IMG/VR virus record: IMGVR_UViG_3300020160_001949
Location: 1-49,652 of that record
Length of the DNA: 49,652 nucleotides
Direction: 5' to 3' (one strand)
Origin: a virus
The position numbers and the translations under genes were made by a program. The notes below the pieces were generated by a model. It had not been told where the DNA came from. It saw nothing but the letters and a program-made list of their open reading frames with translations, and searched no databases. Positions 1-8,586 of the stretch are shown one piece after another (positions within the stretch are counted from its first letter, which is position 1; every line of letters begins with the position of its first letter).

Positions 1-1152
1 CAATTAATGGACCAAGTAAGTGGGGCGGTTTCATTTGAAGCAAAACTAGGATTTGGTGAATTAGAAGAGAAAAATAAATTTATTTTATTATTACAAAGAA
101 TATTAGGTCTTTGTTTTGATAATAGAAGAGAAATTGATGTTAGTGGTAATGCTAAAGTTGCAGAATTAGATGGGGTTGACGAAAGTTTTTTTGAATTTAC
201 AGATATTGATTTACGTTATTTAGATGATTTAATATCAGATATACAAAACGGAGTTGTTGAGTTTGAAGATTGTGAAAATGTTAAGTTTCCTGTAAACACA
301 ACTGCCGTTATGGATAGTTTACTTAAATTCAACGACTTGAGTAAAATTGAGGACATTGAAAAACAAGCGATGAGTTTAACAGATACTTTAATTGATGATG
401 ATAAATGGAAATTACCTAATTCATTTGATGTTAACCTATCGGTTGATTTAAGTTTTTTAACTAATCTACCTAAAGCAATTATGATGGCATTATTATCACC
501 TAAGATAATTTTACCATTATTAATAATGTCAAAGGCTATTTCTCAAACAATTGCAGATACTATAGAAAGTTTAGGTGATTTTATTAAAGCTTTTAAAAAA
601 TATGTTATAAATGTTATGTCAAAAATTGGTGGACTATTTGTCGAGACTCTTTTTGATATTATTAAAAAAGATATTAAAACATTAATTACTGAAATAATTT
701 CTGATATCGCCAAAGAAAAATTATTAAAGAAATACGCAATCATTTTAAAATTAGTTGAATTAATTTTAATTATCGCAAGATTCATTGACGATTGGAGGAA
801 GTGTAAAAGTGTTGTTGATGAAATATTAGCGTTGTTAAATTTAATTGGAAGTTCTATTGGGGGTAGTGGCGCTATTCCCGCACCTTTATTAGCTGCGGCA
901 GAATTATTAGACGGATTTTCAAATACAAGAGCGTCTATTAATGTAATTGAAGAACTACAAAAAATAGGGATACCTACAGGACCTATGCCTGACGGTAGTC
1001 CAAATTTATATTTACAAGCTAAAGTTGCAGAAATTAAAGGGGTTGAGAGAGAAAGAACCGAAAACGGTAAGGTACAAATATTTGTAAAACCATTAGCAGT
1101 AGTTAATGGTGTAACAATGCCTGCGGGTAATATATATGGTAAATCATATTAA
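1..1152 (+). CDS. Partial tail/baseplate-region protein with hydrophobic helical core
   Basis: The reading frame is open to the window edge, so the true start probably lies upstream; the first ATG in view is at position 7. From that ATG 381 residues are visible. The first third is acidic; the middle (about residues 150-190 and 240-265) holds long hydrophobic and amphipathic helices; a Gly/Ala-rich stretch near residue 285 is followed by a short beta-rich tail. It is not recognised. It ends 1 nt before the next gene and is in line with a baseplate hub gene, so a tail or membrane-contacting injection role is plausible but is inference only. Confidence 0.6.
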   Translation, partial: QLMDQVSGAVSFEAKLGFGELEEKNKFILLLQRILGLCFDNRREIDVSGNAKVAELDGVDESFFEFTDIDLRYLDDLISDIQNGVVEFEDCENVKFPVNTTAVMDSLLKFNDLSKIEDIEKQAMSLTDTLIDDDKWKLPNSFDVNLSVDLSFLTNLPKAIMMALLSPKIILPLLIMSKAISQTIADTIESLGDFIKAFKKYVINVMSKIGGLFVETLFDIIKKDIKTLITEIISDIAKEKLLKKYAIILKLVELILIIARFIDDWRKCKSVVDEILALLNLIGSSIGGSGAIPAPLLAAAELLDGFSNTRASINVIEELQKIGIPTGPMPDGSPNLYLQAKVAEIKGVERERTENGKVQIFVKPLAVVNGVTMPAGNIYGKSY

Positions 1153-1153
1153 T

Positions 1154-1351
1154 ATGGATGAAAGAGAAAAAGTTAATAACATTATTAAAAATTTAAAAGA
1201 GAGTTCAAATTCTGAATTAGCTTATGCTCTTGATTTTTTAAATTCTGATTTTGAACAAACTAAAGTTGCAATAATTAAATTAACAAAACACATAGACACT
1301 GTTGAATTAATTTATAATAAAGCATTAAAAGAATTAGAGAGTAGAAAATAA
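1154..1351 (+). CDS. Small helical protein between tail genes
   Basis: This 65-residue protein begins at the ATG two bases after the upstream stop. An in-frame ATG 18 nt earlier would overlap that gene and looks less likely. The sequence is charged and almost entirely helix-forming, ending in a Lys/Glu-rich coiled-coil-like tail. Its stop overlaps the next start (TAATG), so translation is probably coupled to the hub gene. Size and location would suit a small baseplate chaperone or assembly factor, but no family is recognised. Confidence 0.6.
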   Translation: MDEREKVNNIIKNLKESSNSELAYALDFLNSDFEQTKVAIIKLTKHIDTVELIYNKALKELESRK

Positions 1352-2934
1352 TGAATAATTACGAAAACAAAAGATTATGGACAGGGTACGTTGTTGATAA
1401 CGAAGACCCTCTTATGGTTAATAGGGTTAGGGTTCAATTCGATACTCGAAATAATGAGGCAATACTAAAAGGTGTTCCCGAATATGTTGATAATAGAAAA
1501 ACAATTGCCGATAACGGTAAAGATTTAAATCCTGAATTTAAATGGACATCTATTGACCCTTTTGTGTTTTTACCTTTAATACCTTTGTTTGTTAAAATTA
1601 CTCCTAAACTAAAAGAGTCGGTTAATATAATATACCCAAATGTAGATACTAATTACACCGAACAATATTATATACAAGGGACTTTAACTTCTCCTTTAAC
1701 TTTATATAACGACAATTACGAAGCTACTAGAAGATTTGCAACAAGAGATAGAATTGCTCAATCTAAGAATCTTAAAAATGTACCTGGAGTTAATAGAAAT
1801 AATAAGGCAAAATCTATTCAGAAAAAATATACTCATCCACCAACTGAAGGGGCTTTTATGGAACCTGATGATGTGGGATTACAAGGTAGAGGTACTTGTG
1901 ATTTAATAATTAAAGAAGGTGATATTATTTTAAGAGCAGGTAAAACCACCACAATACCTAAAAATTCTAAAACAAATGTTGATGTTAAAATAACAAGAAG
2001 TTTTATCCAACTTTCAGATTTTAATGACAGAATTATAGATTTAGGTACTTCTGAAACTGCCAGATTAGAACAAGATGTTTTATTTGTTAAATCATTAGTA
2101 GAGTGGAACATTGTTAATCCCGATAACTCGGCAACTCCTAATCAATTTATTTTAGACATTTATTTATATAACTTACCACAAAAGCCAGGGTATACGACAA
2201 ACAAAATATATCGAGATACTCCTATAGAATCTGCGGATAAAAGTTTGGTTTATTATGTACAATACACTAACCAAACTATGGAAAATGTTATTGATTTAGT
2301 AAATAATTTTATTAATCAGTGTAATACTGGAGTTATCAATCTACCCCCTAATGAAATTAAAGAAATTAGTAATCAATTTCCGTTGTTTTTTAGACCGTCA
2401 CCATTAACGTTAAAATGTCTAACAACTAATAATGGTTCACAAGAATATAAAAATATTTCAGAAATTAATTCAAAAATTAAATTTAAGTCTATTAAACAAG
2501 GAGATGGTTTAATTTTTTATAAGAACAAAACAGGTCAACAATCTACAGTTAGAAAAGAAAAAATTAAGAATTATGATACTCAAGGTATCCCTACAACATA
2601 TAACATTTTAGGTGCTGATAAATTATTAATACTTTCACACGAATCAAAAATACCAAGTAAAGGTAAGATAATTTTAGATAGTACAACTATGAGAGGTATG
2701 GACCAAAAATTCTTAGTTGAAAAAGTTTTACCAAATACTGATTCTATGGTTAGAGGTGAAGAACTTATGAAATTTTTAAATTTAGTTGTTAAATTTTTAG
2801 TTGCTCACGTTCATCCTTTTCCTGGTGTTCCTCCCGTTCCTGTTGCAACTGATGGAACACAAGCAATTGACATTCTTACTCAAATGCAAAACGCATCTAA
2901 CACTATTCTTAACGAGAATATCAGAATTAACTAA
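1351..2934 (+). CDS. Baseplate hub / puncturing protein with gp5/VgrG-type OB fold
   Basis: The protein has 527 residues. The N-terminus (about residues 9-30) carries the pattern TGYVVDNEDPLMVNRVRV, typical of the OB-fold domain of T4 gp5, VgrG and related baseplate spike proteins. The middle is beta-rich and repetitive (residues 180-260). Residues 480-500 contain HVHPFPGVPPVP, a His/Pro pattern seen in phage hub and spike proteins. It is expected to sit at the tip of the tail tube and pierce the outer membrane. No lysozyme domain is evident, unlike T4 gp5. The start overlaps the previous stop. Confidence 0.72.
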   Translation: MNNYENKRLWTGYVVDNEDPLMVNRVRVQFDTRNNEAILKGVPEYVDNRKTIADNGKDLNPEFKWTSIDPFVFLPLIPLFVKITPKLKESVNIIYPNVDTNYTEQYYIQGTLTSPLTLYNDNYEATRRFATRDRIAQSKNLKNVPGVNRNNKAKSIQKKYTHPPTEGAFMEPDDVGLQGRGTCDLIIKEGDIILRAGKTTTIPKNSKTNVDVKITRSFIQLSDFNDRIIDLGTSETARLEQDVLFVKSLVEWNIVNPDNSATPNQFILDIYLYNLPQKPGYTTNKIYRDTPIESADKSLVYYVQYTNQTMENVIDLVNNFINQCNTGVINLPPNEIKEISNQFPLFFRPSPLTLKCLTTNNGSQEYKNISEINSKIKFKSIKQGDGLIFYKNKTGQQSTVRKEKIKNYDTQGIPTTYNILGADKLLILSHESKIPSKGKIILDSTTMRGMDQKFLVEKVLPNTDSMVRGEELMKFLNLVVKFLVAHVHPFPGVPPVPVATDGTQAIDILTQMQNASNTILNENIRIN

Positions 2935-2942
2935 TTCTTTGA

Positions 2943-2950
2943 TATTTATT
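2943..2950 (+). promoter_or_regulatory. Late-promoter-like motif TATTTATT
   Basis: TGATATTTATTAG lies 15 nt before the ATG of the 2965 virion gene. It is one of 17 copies of R-TATTTAT-W placed in the sense orientation before virion-type genes. Confidence 0.5.
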
Positions 2951-2964
2951 AGTAAAAAGAATAA

Positions 2965-4503
2965 ATGTCAACTCACAGGTCATATTTTAGCAAAAACAAT
3001 ACGATAATTAGTGATTCTCTATCCAACACTGGTAGAAATCCTATAACTGATTTATATTTTGGGTCTGCAGTAGATACAATTGCACCAAACGGATACACTA
3101 GATTTATATTTGATTTAGATTTATCACAATTATTTGAAAAAATTTTAAACGGAACTATTACAACTGAATGTGTTGATAATATGACCCATACTTTAACTAT
3201 GACGAATACAATTCGTTTTGACGATGAGTTATTGAATAGTTATAATTCAGACCAAAGAAGAAGAGCAAGTTCATTTGATTTAATTTTATTTAGAATCCCT
3301 GAGACTTGTATCACTCAAACAGGTACTACTACAACGACTACTCAATCTTGTAATCCTTCTCCTCAAACTTGGGATGAAGGTGTTGGGTATGATTACAATA
3401 ATACACGTAAAGCCGTTAATACAAGTATTGGGACATCTGTTAGTAGTGCTCCTTTAATTGATAATGAATATTCTACAAGACCTTCTAATTGGTTTCAAAC
3501 AGATAATTTAAATTTATGGTCTGAACCTGGGATGTACTCAAACACAAACACATCACAATTTGTAAACTATGATGATTTACATATTGTTGATATACAACAT
3601 TTTGACAAGGGTAATGAAGATATTAATTTTGATATGAGTTCAGAAATTAATGGTATTATTGACGGTACAATAACAGGAGTGACTGGATGGGGTATTGCGT
3701 ATAGACCTGATTTTGAATTGATAACAGGTTTAACTTCTAACTATAGTGTTTCTTTTTTTACAAGACACACTCAAACATTTTACGAACCATATCTACTTAC
3801 AACTTACGATGATTTAATTCAAGATGATAGAAATTTATTTGTTGAGAAAACCCCTAATAAACTTTATTTATTTGCCTATGTTGATGGTGATTTAGTTAAT
3901 TTAGATTCTAATCCATTGGTGTCAATATTAGACCCAAATGGAGACCCTATACCATCATTAACTAACTTACCGACGTGTCCAAGAACAAAAGGTATTTACG
4001 AGGTTATTATACCACCTATGAGCGGTTACAACACACCTTGTCAATTTACTGACGTTTGGTCAAATGTTGTCTACAATGGAGTAACTTTACCTAATGTGGA
4101 AAATGAGTTTACACTACAAACATATAAGAATAGAATGATTATCGGACCTCAATCCAAAGAACCTGAGGTGTTTGGTTTTGATTTTTATGGTATCAAACAA
4201 GATGAAAAAATATTAAACACTGAATCAAGAAAAGTAGGTGTTGTCATTAAAAAGGCTTATACCACTAAACACTTACTCCAAAATGTTGACTCATATTACA
4301 GAGTATATGTTAGAGAAGGAAATACTGAAGTACAGGTTCAAGATTGGACTAAAATAAATAGAACCCCTAATGAATATTATTTTATTTTTGATACTGTCGA
4401 TAAAATACCTAATGAATATTATATCGACATAAAAGTGAATACTAGTGGAGAAACTGATGTTTATAAAAGAACAATTAAGTTTTTAATTGTCAATAAAAAA
4501 TAA
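2965..4503 (+). CDS. Putative virion structural (tail/baseplate) protein, 512 aa
   Basis: This is a beta-rich, Asn/Thr/Tyr-rich protein with a low-complexity Thr tract near residue 120 (TGTTTTTTQS), as is common in tail and adhesin components. It has no transmembrane segment or signal peptide. The C-terminal part (about residues 390-510) has the alternating pattern of an Ig-like or wedge domain. It follows the hub gene by 30 nt and is preceded by its own late-type motif. The family is not recognised; a baseplate wedge or fibre connector is the best guess from context. Confidence 0.6.
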   Translation: MSTHRSYFSKNNTIISDSLSNTGRNPITDLYFGSAVDTIAPNGYTRFIFDLDLSQLFEKILNGTITTECVDNMTHTLTMTNTIRFDDELLNSYNSDQRRRASSFDLILFRIPETCITQTGTTTTTTQSCNPSPQTWDEGVGYDYNNTRKAVNTSIGTSVSSAPLIDNEYSTRPSNWFQTDNLNLWSEPGMYSNTNTSQFVNYDDLHIVDIQHFDKGNEDINFDMSSEINGIIDGTITGVTGWGIAYRPDFELITGLTSNYSVSFFTRHTQTFYEPYLLTTYDDLIQDDRNLFVEKTPNKLYLFAYVDGDLVNLDSNPLVSILDPNGDPIPSLTNLPTCPRTKGIYEVIIPPMSGYNTPCQFTDVWSNVVYNGVTLPNVENEFTLQTYKNRMIIGPQSKEPEVFGFDFYGIKQDEKILNTESRKVGVVIKKAYTTKHLLQNVDSYYRVYVREGNTEVQVQDWTKINRTPNEYYFIFDTVDKIPNEYYIDIKVNTSGETDVYKRTIKFLIVNKK

Positions 4504-4518
4504 ACATAAAAAATTAAA

Positions 4519-4526
4519 TATTTATA
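4519..4526 (+). promoter_or_regulatory. Late-promoter-like motif TATTTATA
   Basis: AAATATTTATAAATA lies 11 nt before the ATG of the 58-residue gene at 4538. Same motif and orientation as before other virion-type genes. Confidence 0.5.
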
Positions 4527-4537
4527 AATAAAAAATT

Positions 4538-4714
4538 ATGTCAATATCAGCAGGAACTTACGATTACACAGTTTGTATTATATGTAGCAGTGGAGACACT
4601 GAAACCGCAGTTACAGTTGAGGTACCTCATCCATCATATACTAATAATAAAGGTGAAACTGTGATACAAACTCAAATGGTAACATTAGGAGGATTAAACG
4701 GATTAAATAACTAA
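4538..4714 (+). CDS. Small (58 aa) stand-alone copy of adhesin-like C-terminal module
   Basis: ATG at 4538 opens a 58-codon frame closed by TAA at 4712-4714. The protein (MSISAGTYDYTVCIIC..., ending QTQMVTLGGLNGLNN) is nearly identical to the last 57 residues of the next gene, with a CxxC pair. The two DNA copies share 48 identical bases (4598-4645 and 5256-5303). It carries its own late-type motif, so it is probably a separately expressed structural module (fibre tip, decoration or trimerisation unit). Function is inferred only from context. Confidence 0.6.
   Translation: MSISAGTYDYTVCIICSSGDTETAVTVEVPHPSYTNNKGETVIQTQMVTLGGLNGLNN
4598..4645 (+). repeat. 48-bp direct repeat, copy 1
   Basis: Identical to 5256-5303. 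Both copies encode the same part of the C-terminal module (TETAVTVEVPHPSYTN). Homologous recombination between them would remove 658 bp and fuse the small gene to the tail of the larger one. Confidence 0.9.
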
Positions 4715-4748
4715 AAAATAAAAATTAAAAAAAAATAATACAAAAGAT

Positions 4749-5372
4749 ATGCCAAATTATATTATAAATGAATGTATAACTAATGATGTATACATTCTTT
4801 CTGCAGCAACATTAACTTCGGGAGCCACAGTAGAGTTTGGTATTAGCGAGACTCCATTTTGTGGTACTGTTGGAGCAGTAACATTGAGTGCTGAAACTCT
4901 AAATATATACTTTCTTCAACTATATGACGATTGTTGTGCGTGTTTAGAAGGTGATGGTAGAGAATCTTTAAATTTTAAATTTATACGATGTGGTACATTA
5001 GAAGAGATTGATATAGAAGGAACTAATTTCTGTACAAGTTATGGATTACCTTTAACAGGAAGAACTTATGAAATACAATATGGTTCTGAAACTCCATTCT
5101 GTGCAACATTTACGGAATTAAGTCCAACAGGACAAACCAATTATTTTTACGTTGGTGGTCCTTTTAATGATTGTAAAACTTGCCAAACCGAAACACCAAC
5201 AATATCCGCTGGAACTTATGATTACACTGTTTGTGTGATATGTGACGATGGAAGTACTGAAACCGCAGTTACAGTTGAGGTACCTCATCCATCATATACT
5301 AATGGTTATGGTCAAACTGTAATACAAACTCAAATGGTTACATTAGGTGGGTTTAATGGATTAAATAGTTAA
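4749..5372 (+). CDS. Cys-rich modular virion/adhesin-like protein, 207 aa
   Basis: There are two related internal repeats of about 60 residues, each with the pattern (S)ETPFC...(Y/F)xxx...DCxxC (about residues 28-62 and 112-148). They are followed by the 57-residue module also encoded alone just upstream. Such small Cys-bearing beta repeats are frequent in fibre or decoration proteins of marine and Bacteroidota phages. There is no signal peptide. The exact role (head decoration or tail fibre) is not known. It lies 34 nt after the 58-aa gene and probably shares its transcript. Confidence 0.62.
   Translation: MPNYIINECITNDVYILSAATLTSGATVEFGISETPFCGTVGAVTLSAETLNIYFLQLYDDCCACLEGDGRESLNFKFIRCGTLEEIDIEGTNFCTSYGLPLTGRTYEIQYGSETPFCATFTELSPTGQTNYFYVGGPFNDCKTCQTETPTISAGTYDYTVCVICDDGSTETAVTVEVPHPSYTNGYGQTVIQTQMVTLGGFNGLNS
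5256..5303 (+). repeat. 48-bp direct repeat, copy 2
   Basis: Identical to 4598-4645; lies inside the C-terminal module of the 207-residue protein. Bases just outside both ends differ, so the identity is sharply bounded. Confidence 0.9.
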
Positions 5373-5392
5373 AATAAAATACAAAATATTAA

Positions 5393-5884
5393 ATGAAAAA
5401 AGTTTTTAAATTAAAAGAGTCTGAATTAATCAAAATAATTGAGAAGGTTGTTAAAGAACAGACTGAAGAAAGATATATGTTTTTTAGTAATCTAGAACAA
5501 ATTCAAAGACAAATGGGTTTGTTGTTAGATTTAAACCACGACCAAGTTAGTGAAATTTTAGAAAATGGTCACGATTGGGCTCAAGACCATATTGCTACTG
5601 CCAAAGAATCTATTGACCAAGTGTTTGATTTTTTAATGAATGAAACTAAGAGTTTCCATAAAATGGGAGATGAATTAGGTACCGCACCAAAAGAAGATTT
5701 ATTGGTTATGGGGGAAGGAAGAAAAAAATCAGGTACTAAATTATGTAGTAGAGGTAAATCAGCCGCTAAAGCAAAATTCAAAGTTTATCCTTCGGCATAT
5801 GCTAATGGATATGCGGTTCAGGTGTGTAAAGGTGATATGCCAGGAACTGATGGAAAAAAACGATGTTCTCCACCATATTGTTAA
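5393..5884 (+). CDS. Putative internal virion protein with capsid-targeting-like leader and KVYPSAYANGYA motif
   Basis: This 163-residue protein begins with MKKVFKLKESELIKIIEKVV followed by KEQ, a leader shared in pattern with several other proteins here and similar in logic to T4 capsid-targeting peptides. The C-terminal 50 residues are basic and Cys-containing, with LCSRGKSAAKAKFKVYPSAY then ANGYAVQVCKG. I know this motif from many phage proteins of unknown function. The gene closes the plus-strand tail operon, and a bidirectional terminator follows. A role as a packaged DNA-binding protein is inferred from the basic tail and leader. Confidence 0.6.
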   Translation: MKKVFKLKESELIKIIEKVVKEQTEERYMFFSNLEQIQRQMGLLLDLNHDQVSEILENGHDWAQDHIATAKESIDQVFDFLMNETKSFHKMGDELGTAPKEDLLVMGEGRKKSGTKLCSRGKSAAKAKFKVYPSAYANGYAVQVCKGDMPGTDGKKRCSPPYC

Positions 5885-5888
5885 AAAA

Positions 5889-5919
5889 TAAAAAACCCTC
5901 AATTATGAGGGTTTTTTTT
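5889..5919. terminator. Bidirectional intrinsic terminator
   Basis: ACCCTC-AATTAT-GAGGGT with an A-run before and a T-run after. It sits between two convergent genes and can serve both strands. Confidence 0.85.
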
Positions 5920-6346
5920 ATTCTTCAATACTTAATACTTCTAAGTCAAAAATCAATTTTTTACCTGCTAAAGGATGATTACCATCTATAACTACAGTTT
6001 CATCTTTGATTTCGATTACTTTAACGTTAATTGGACCCATTGGACCCATACCTTGTAACATTTGTCCTTCTTGGATATCTTCAGGAACTTGGTTTTTAGG
6101 TATTTCAATTACCATCTCAGGTCTCGGCTCTCCATAAGCTTCAGTATGTTCCAATTCAATTGTTTTAGTTTCTCCTTCGGACATATCAAGTAATCCTTTC
6201 TCAAAACCAGCAATTAATTGACCTTCGCCTAATTTTACTTTTAAAGGCTCTCTACCTTCAGCTAATGATGAATCAAACACTGAACCATCTTCTAATTTAC
6301 CAGTGTAGTTCACACTAACGGTATCTCCGTTTTTAATTTTTTTCAT
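5918..6346 (-). CDS. FKBP-type peptidyl-prolyl cis-trans isomerase (SlyD-like)
   Basis: The 142 residues form a complete SlyD-like FKBP. N-terminal NGDTVSVNYTGKLEDGSVFD is the FKBP strand and turn; GEGQLIAGFEKGLLDMSEGE is the active-site core. An insert-in-flap region follows (EDIQEGQMLQGMGP..., chaperone-like IF domain), and the chain closes with GNHPLAGKKLIFDLEV, characteristic of SlyD/FkpA-like enzymes. The His-rich metal-binding tail of E. coli SlyD is absent. It catalyses prolyl isomerisation and assists folding in the cytoplasm. In a phage it may help fold abundant virion proteins. It is transcribed alone on the minus strand. Confidence 0.93.
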   Translation of the reverse strand: MKKIKNGDTVSVNYTGKLEDGSVFDSSLAEGREPLKVKLGEGQLIAGFEKGLLDMSEGETKTIELEHTEAYGEPRPEMVIEIPKNQVPEDIQEGQMLQGMGPMGPINVKVIEIKDETVVIDGNHPLAGKKLIFDLEVLSIEE

Positions 6347-6418
6347 AATATTTGTTTTGTATTAGAAAATATAAGTAATAAATATTTCGATATCAATACC
6401 AATAATTAAAAAAAAATA

Positions 6419-6449
6419 TTGTCTAATTTAAATTTTATTCATATATTTG
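6419..6449 (+). promoter_or_regulatory. Bacteroidota-type promoter (TTG-N20-TATATTTG)
   Basis: TTG at 6419-6421 and TATATTTG at 6442-6449 are 20 nt apart, and the gene at 6476 starts 26 nt after the -7 box. It fits the -33/-7 consensus of Bacteroidota housekeeping sigma factors. Confidence 0.65.
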
Positions 6450-6475
6450 TATAATCAATCAATACTAAAAAAAAA

Positions 6476-6892
6476 ATGTTATTACTAACCAAAAAAAGTA
6501 GACTAAGGTTTAGAGTTAGACTACGTAAATTTTTTAAAACTTTATCAGTCAAAATAGATGGTGGAGAAACAAAACTTGACGATATTCAAATTGAAGCTAT
6601 TAACATAGTTAAAAAAATGATTGTAAAACCTGAGGCAACATTATTAATTGCCCCAATTTCTTCAATATGTTATATTGAATGGAAACACTATTTTGTTAGA
6701 TTTGGTGATTCTGCATTAACTATAACTAATGGTAAATTCTCTTATTATATATGGTTACCATCTAGGTCTATAGACTCTTTAAGAGAAAATTTTTATCGTA
6801 ATGTAGAACTACGTAGAAAAAATATGGAAGTTAGATACGATAAAAGAACTTTGGAGAATATGAAATCAATCTCTAATGAGGTTAGAAATTAA
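6476..6892 (+). CDS. Conserved-looking hypothetical protein, 138 aa
   Basis: It is a basic protein, rich in Arg/Lys at both ends (KKSRLRFRVRLRKFFKT at the start), with a hydrophobic centre and aromatic beta strands (ICYIEWKHYFVRFG, FSYYIWLP). No signal peptide or clear transmembrane span. The ATG is preceded by a host-like promoter and no Shine-Dalgarno. The stop abuts the convergent gene at 6893. Not recognised; an early host-interaction role would suit the promoter class but is unproven. Confidence 0.55.
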   Translation: MLLLTKKSRLRFRVRLRKFFKTLSVKIDGGETKLDDIQIEAINIVKKMIVKPEATLLIAPISSICYIEWKHYFVRFGDSALTITNGKFSYYIWLPSRSIDSLRENFYRNVELRRKNMEVRYDKRTLENMKSISNEVRN

Positions 6893-7852
6893 TTATTTAT
6901 TATTAATTACTTCATTAATAATATCTTTTAAGAGTCTTGAAAAGGACTCTTTTTTTGTTTTATAACTAACCATTTTAGGTTTGTTACCTGTACCTGATTT
7001 ACTATGGGTTTTTTCGGCCTTTCTTTTTTGTTGACAAGCAGATTTCTTTTGAGAATCTGACATTTTACCCGCAACCCCCGCAGCTCTACATTTAGGATAA
7101 CCTTTGCTTGAAGCCTCAGGTCTACCACAAGGAGGATGTTTACCATCAACTTTTCTACATATATTAACCCAAGGTCCTTTAGGTTGTTTACTTCCTTTAG
7201 GTTTCTTTTTAGTCCCAAACCATACTCCTAAATCTTCAACTACAGTATCCTCAGTTATTTCAATCCATTCTTTAACTGTATGCACATCGTGTACATCTCT
7301 ATCGTAAGTCCCATCTGAATTTTTTTCCCAAACGCCAATAACTTTTTTAATATTATTTCTCAAACTTTTATTTTTACTTTTTTTATTAGTATGATGGTTA
7401 GAGTGTACATTAAACGGAGATAGTTCACTATTTTTCCATTTTTTTAAACCTATTTCTATTGGTGCGGTATAAGGTCCTGAAGTTACAGATGTACTCGTTT
7501 CATCAATTTTACCTTTTAAAAATTGGTTAATTATACCCCCATCATCATCATTTTGAATCGGGTGGTTTTTAGAATATAATGAACTTTTTTTTGATTTAGA
7601 TTCTAATTTTTTTATAACTTTTTTAGGTTCATCCATTGTACCATCATAACTATCAACCGCCAATAAAGCGTTAAAATATTTTGAAACTGGTTTAGTAAAT
7701 GGGGTTAATTGACTATCATCAAAAAGTCTTTTACCCAATCTTAAAGGTGCGACATATGAACCTCTACTACCTCCAGAATCTGAGGTACCCTCATTAATTG
7801 GTTTTTTAAAATACCAATTTCTTACATCTTCTTCAAGTCTATCTCTATACAT
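6893..7852 (-). CDS. DUF5872-type basic protein with N-terminal phage repeat modules
   Basis: There are 319 residues. About residues 25-60 and 122-150 are related modules (GSYVAPLRLG...SQLTPF and GPYTAPIEIG...SELSPF), followed by HPIQNDDDGG, a pattern I know from phage structural-region proteins. The C-terminal 100 residues carry KGPWVNICRKVDGKHPPCGR, then CRAAGVAGKMSDSQKKSACQ, the DUF5872 signature seen in phages and giant viruses. The tail is very basic and ends in an amphipathic SRLLKDIINEVINNK. Likely a virion nucleic-acid-binding protein; function unproven. A late-type motif lies 27 nt upstream. Confidence 0.7.
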   Translation of the reverse strand: MYRDRLEEDVRNWYFKKPINEGTSDSGGSRGSYVAPLRLGKRLFDDSQLTPFTKPVSKYFNALLAVDSYDGTMDEPKKVIKKLESKSKKSSLYSKNHPIQNDDDGGIINQFLKGKIDETSTSVTSGPYTAPIEIGLKKWKNSELSPFNVHSNHHTNKKSKNKSLRNNIKKVIGVWEKNSDGTYDRDVHDVHTVKEWIEITEDTVVEDLGVWFGTKKKPKGSKQPKGPWVNICRKVDGKHPPCGRPEASSKGYPKCRAAGVAGKMSDSQKKSACQQKRKAEKTHSKSGTGNKPKMVSYKTKKESFSRLLKDIINEVINNK

Positions 7853-7878
7853 TTATAAAAAAATTTTTTATTATTATC

Positions 7879-7886
7879 TATAAATA
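7879..7886 (-). promoter_or_regulatory. Late-promoter-like motif (coding strand TATTTATA)
   Basis: On the minus strand GAAATATTTATAG precedes the DUF5872-type gene. The orientation serves that gene and not the divergent plus-strand gene. Confidence 0.5.
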
Positions 7887-7894
7887 TTTCATTT

Positions 7895-8149
7895 ATGGAA
7901 AATACTCAAGAAAACGAAAAAGAACCTATGGGTTATCTTTTTGATACTATCGCTTACTATAATATAGAAGACTTAGAAAAGTTTGTAACAAATATGACTC
8001 CTGACCAAGCTCTTTATTGTGTTATACAAGCGTCCAAGTCAGCTTATTCTAAAAATATTTTTGAATTAGAAGAATCTGAGGTTTTATCTAAAGCAATAAG
8101 AAAATTATCAATTCCTAATGTCATTGAAGATGCACCTGTTGAAGAATAG
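7895..8149 (+). CDS. Small acidic hypothetical protein upstream of methylglyoxal synthase
   Basis: This is an 84-residue acidic helical protein without Cys, signal peptide or transmembrane region. Its 3' end overlaps the start of the methylglyoxal synthase gene, so the two are translationally coupled and probably work or are regulated together. Not recognised. Confidence 0.6.
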   Translation: MENTQENEKEPMGYLFDTIAYYNIEDLEKFVTNMTPDQALYCVIQASKSAYSKNIFELEESEVLSKAIRKLSIPNVIEDAPVEE

Positions 8150-8531
8150 AATTAAAATTGCGGTGATTGCTCACGACGGTAAAAAGGCTGATATGGTTTC
8201 ATTTATTATGAAACGATTAGATTTTTTTACTTCTGAAAATGTAGAGGTTATTGCCACTGGTACTACGGGTAAACATTTAATTCACGCAGGTTTAAGTAAA
8301 GTCCACACTGTATTAAGTGGTCCTATGGGTGGAGACGCTCAAATCGCATCAATGATTACTGAAGGTAAAATTGATGCAGTTATATTTTTTATTGACCCAT
8401 TAGAAGTACATCCTCACCAAGTAGATGTTAGTATGTTATTAAGAATTTGTAATGTACACGACATACCTTTAGCAACTAACTATAAGACAGGTAAAATGGT
8501 TATAGATTGTTTGGAAAATTTTCCAAAATAA
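8130..8531 (+). CDS. mgsA: Methylglyoxal synthase
   Basis: The protein matches methylglyoxal synthase along its length: IKIAVIAHDGKKADM (phosphate/His loop), EVIATGTTGKHL (GTTG phosphate-binding loop), VLSGPMGGDAQI (catalytic Asp of GGD), VIFFIDPLEVHPHQVDV (active-site DPL and His) and LLRICNVHDIPLATN. All key residues are present. The enzyme converts dihydroxyacetone phosphate to methylglyoxal and phosphate. ATG 8130 gives 133 residues; an ATG at 8118 adds four residues and overlaps the upstream gene more. E. coli MgsA is 152 residues, mainly longer at the C-terminus. A phage copy suggests redirection of host triose phosphate. Confidence 0.93.
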   Translation: MHLLKNRIKIAVIAHDGKKADMVSFIMKRLDFFTSENVEVIATGTTGKHLIHAGLSKVHTVLSGPMGGDAQIASMITEGKIDAVIFFIDPLEVHPHQVDVSMLLRICNVHDIPLATNYKTGKMVIDCLENFPK

Positions 8532-8555
8532 TTCATTTAATTAAAAAAAAAGTTG

Positions 8556-8563
8556 TATATTTG
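8556..8563 (+). promoter_or_regulatory. Bacteroidota-type -7 box TATATTTG
   Basis: TATATTTG ends 23 nt before the ATG of the lipoprotein gene at 8587. A clear TTTG at -33 is missing (TTTA is present), so confidence is moderate. Confidence 0.5.
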
Positions 8564-8586
8564 TATTGTAATTAAACGTCAACAAT

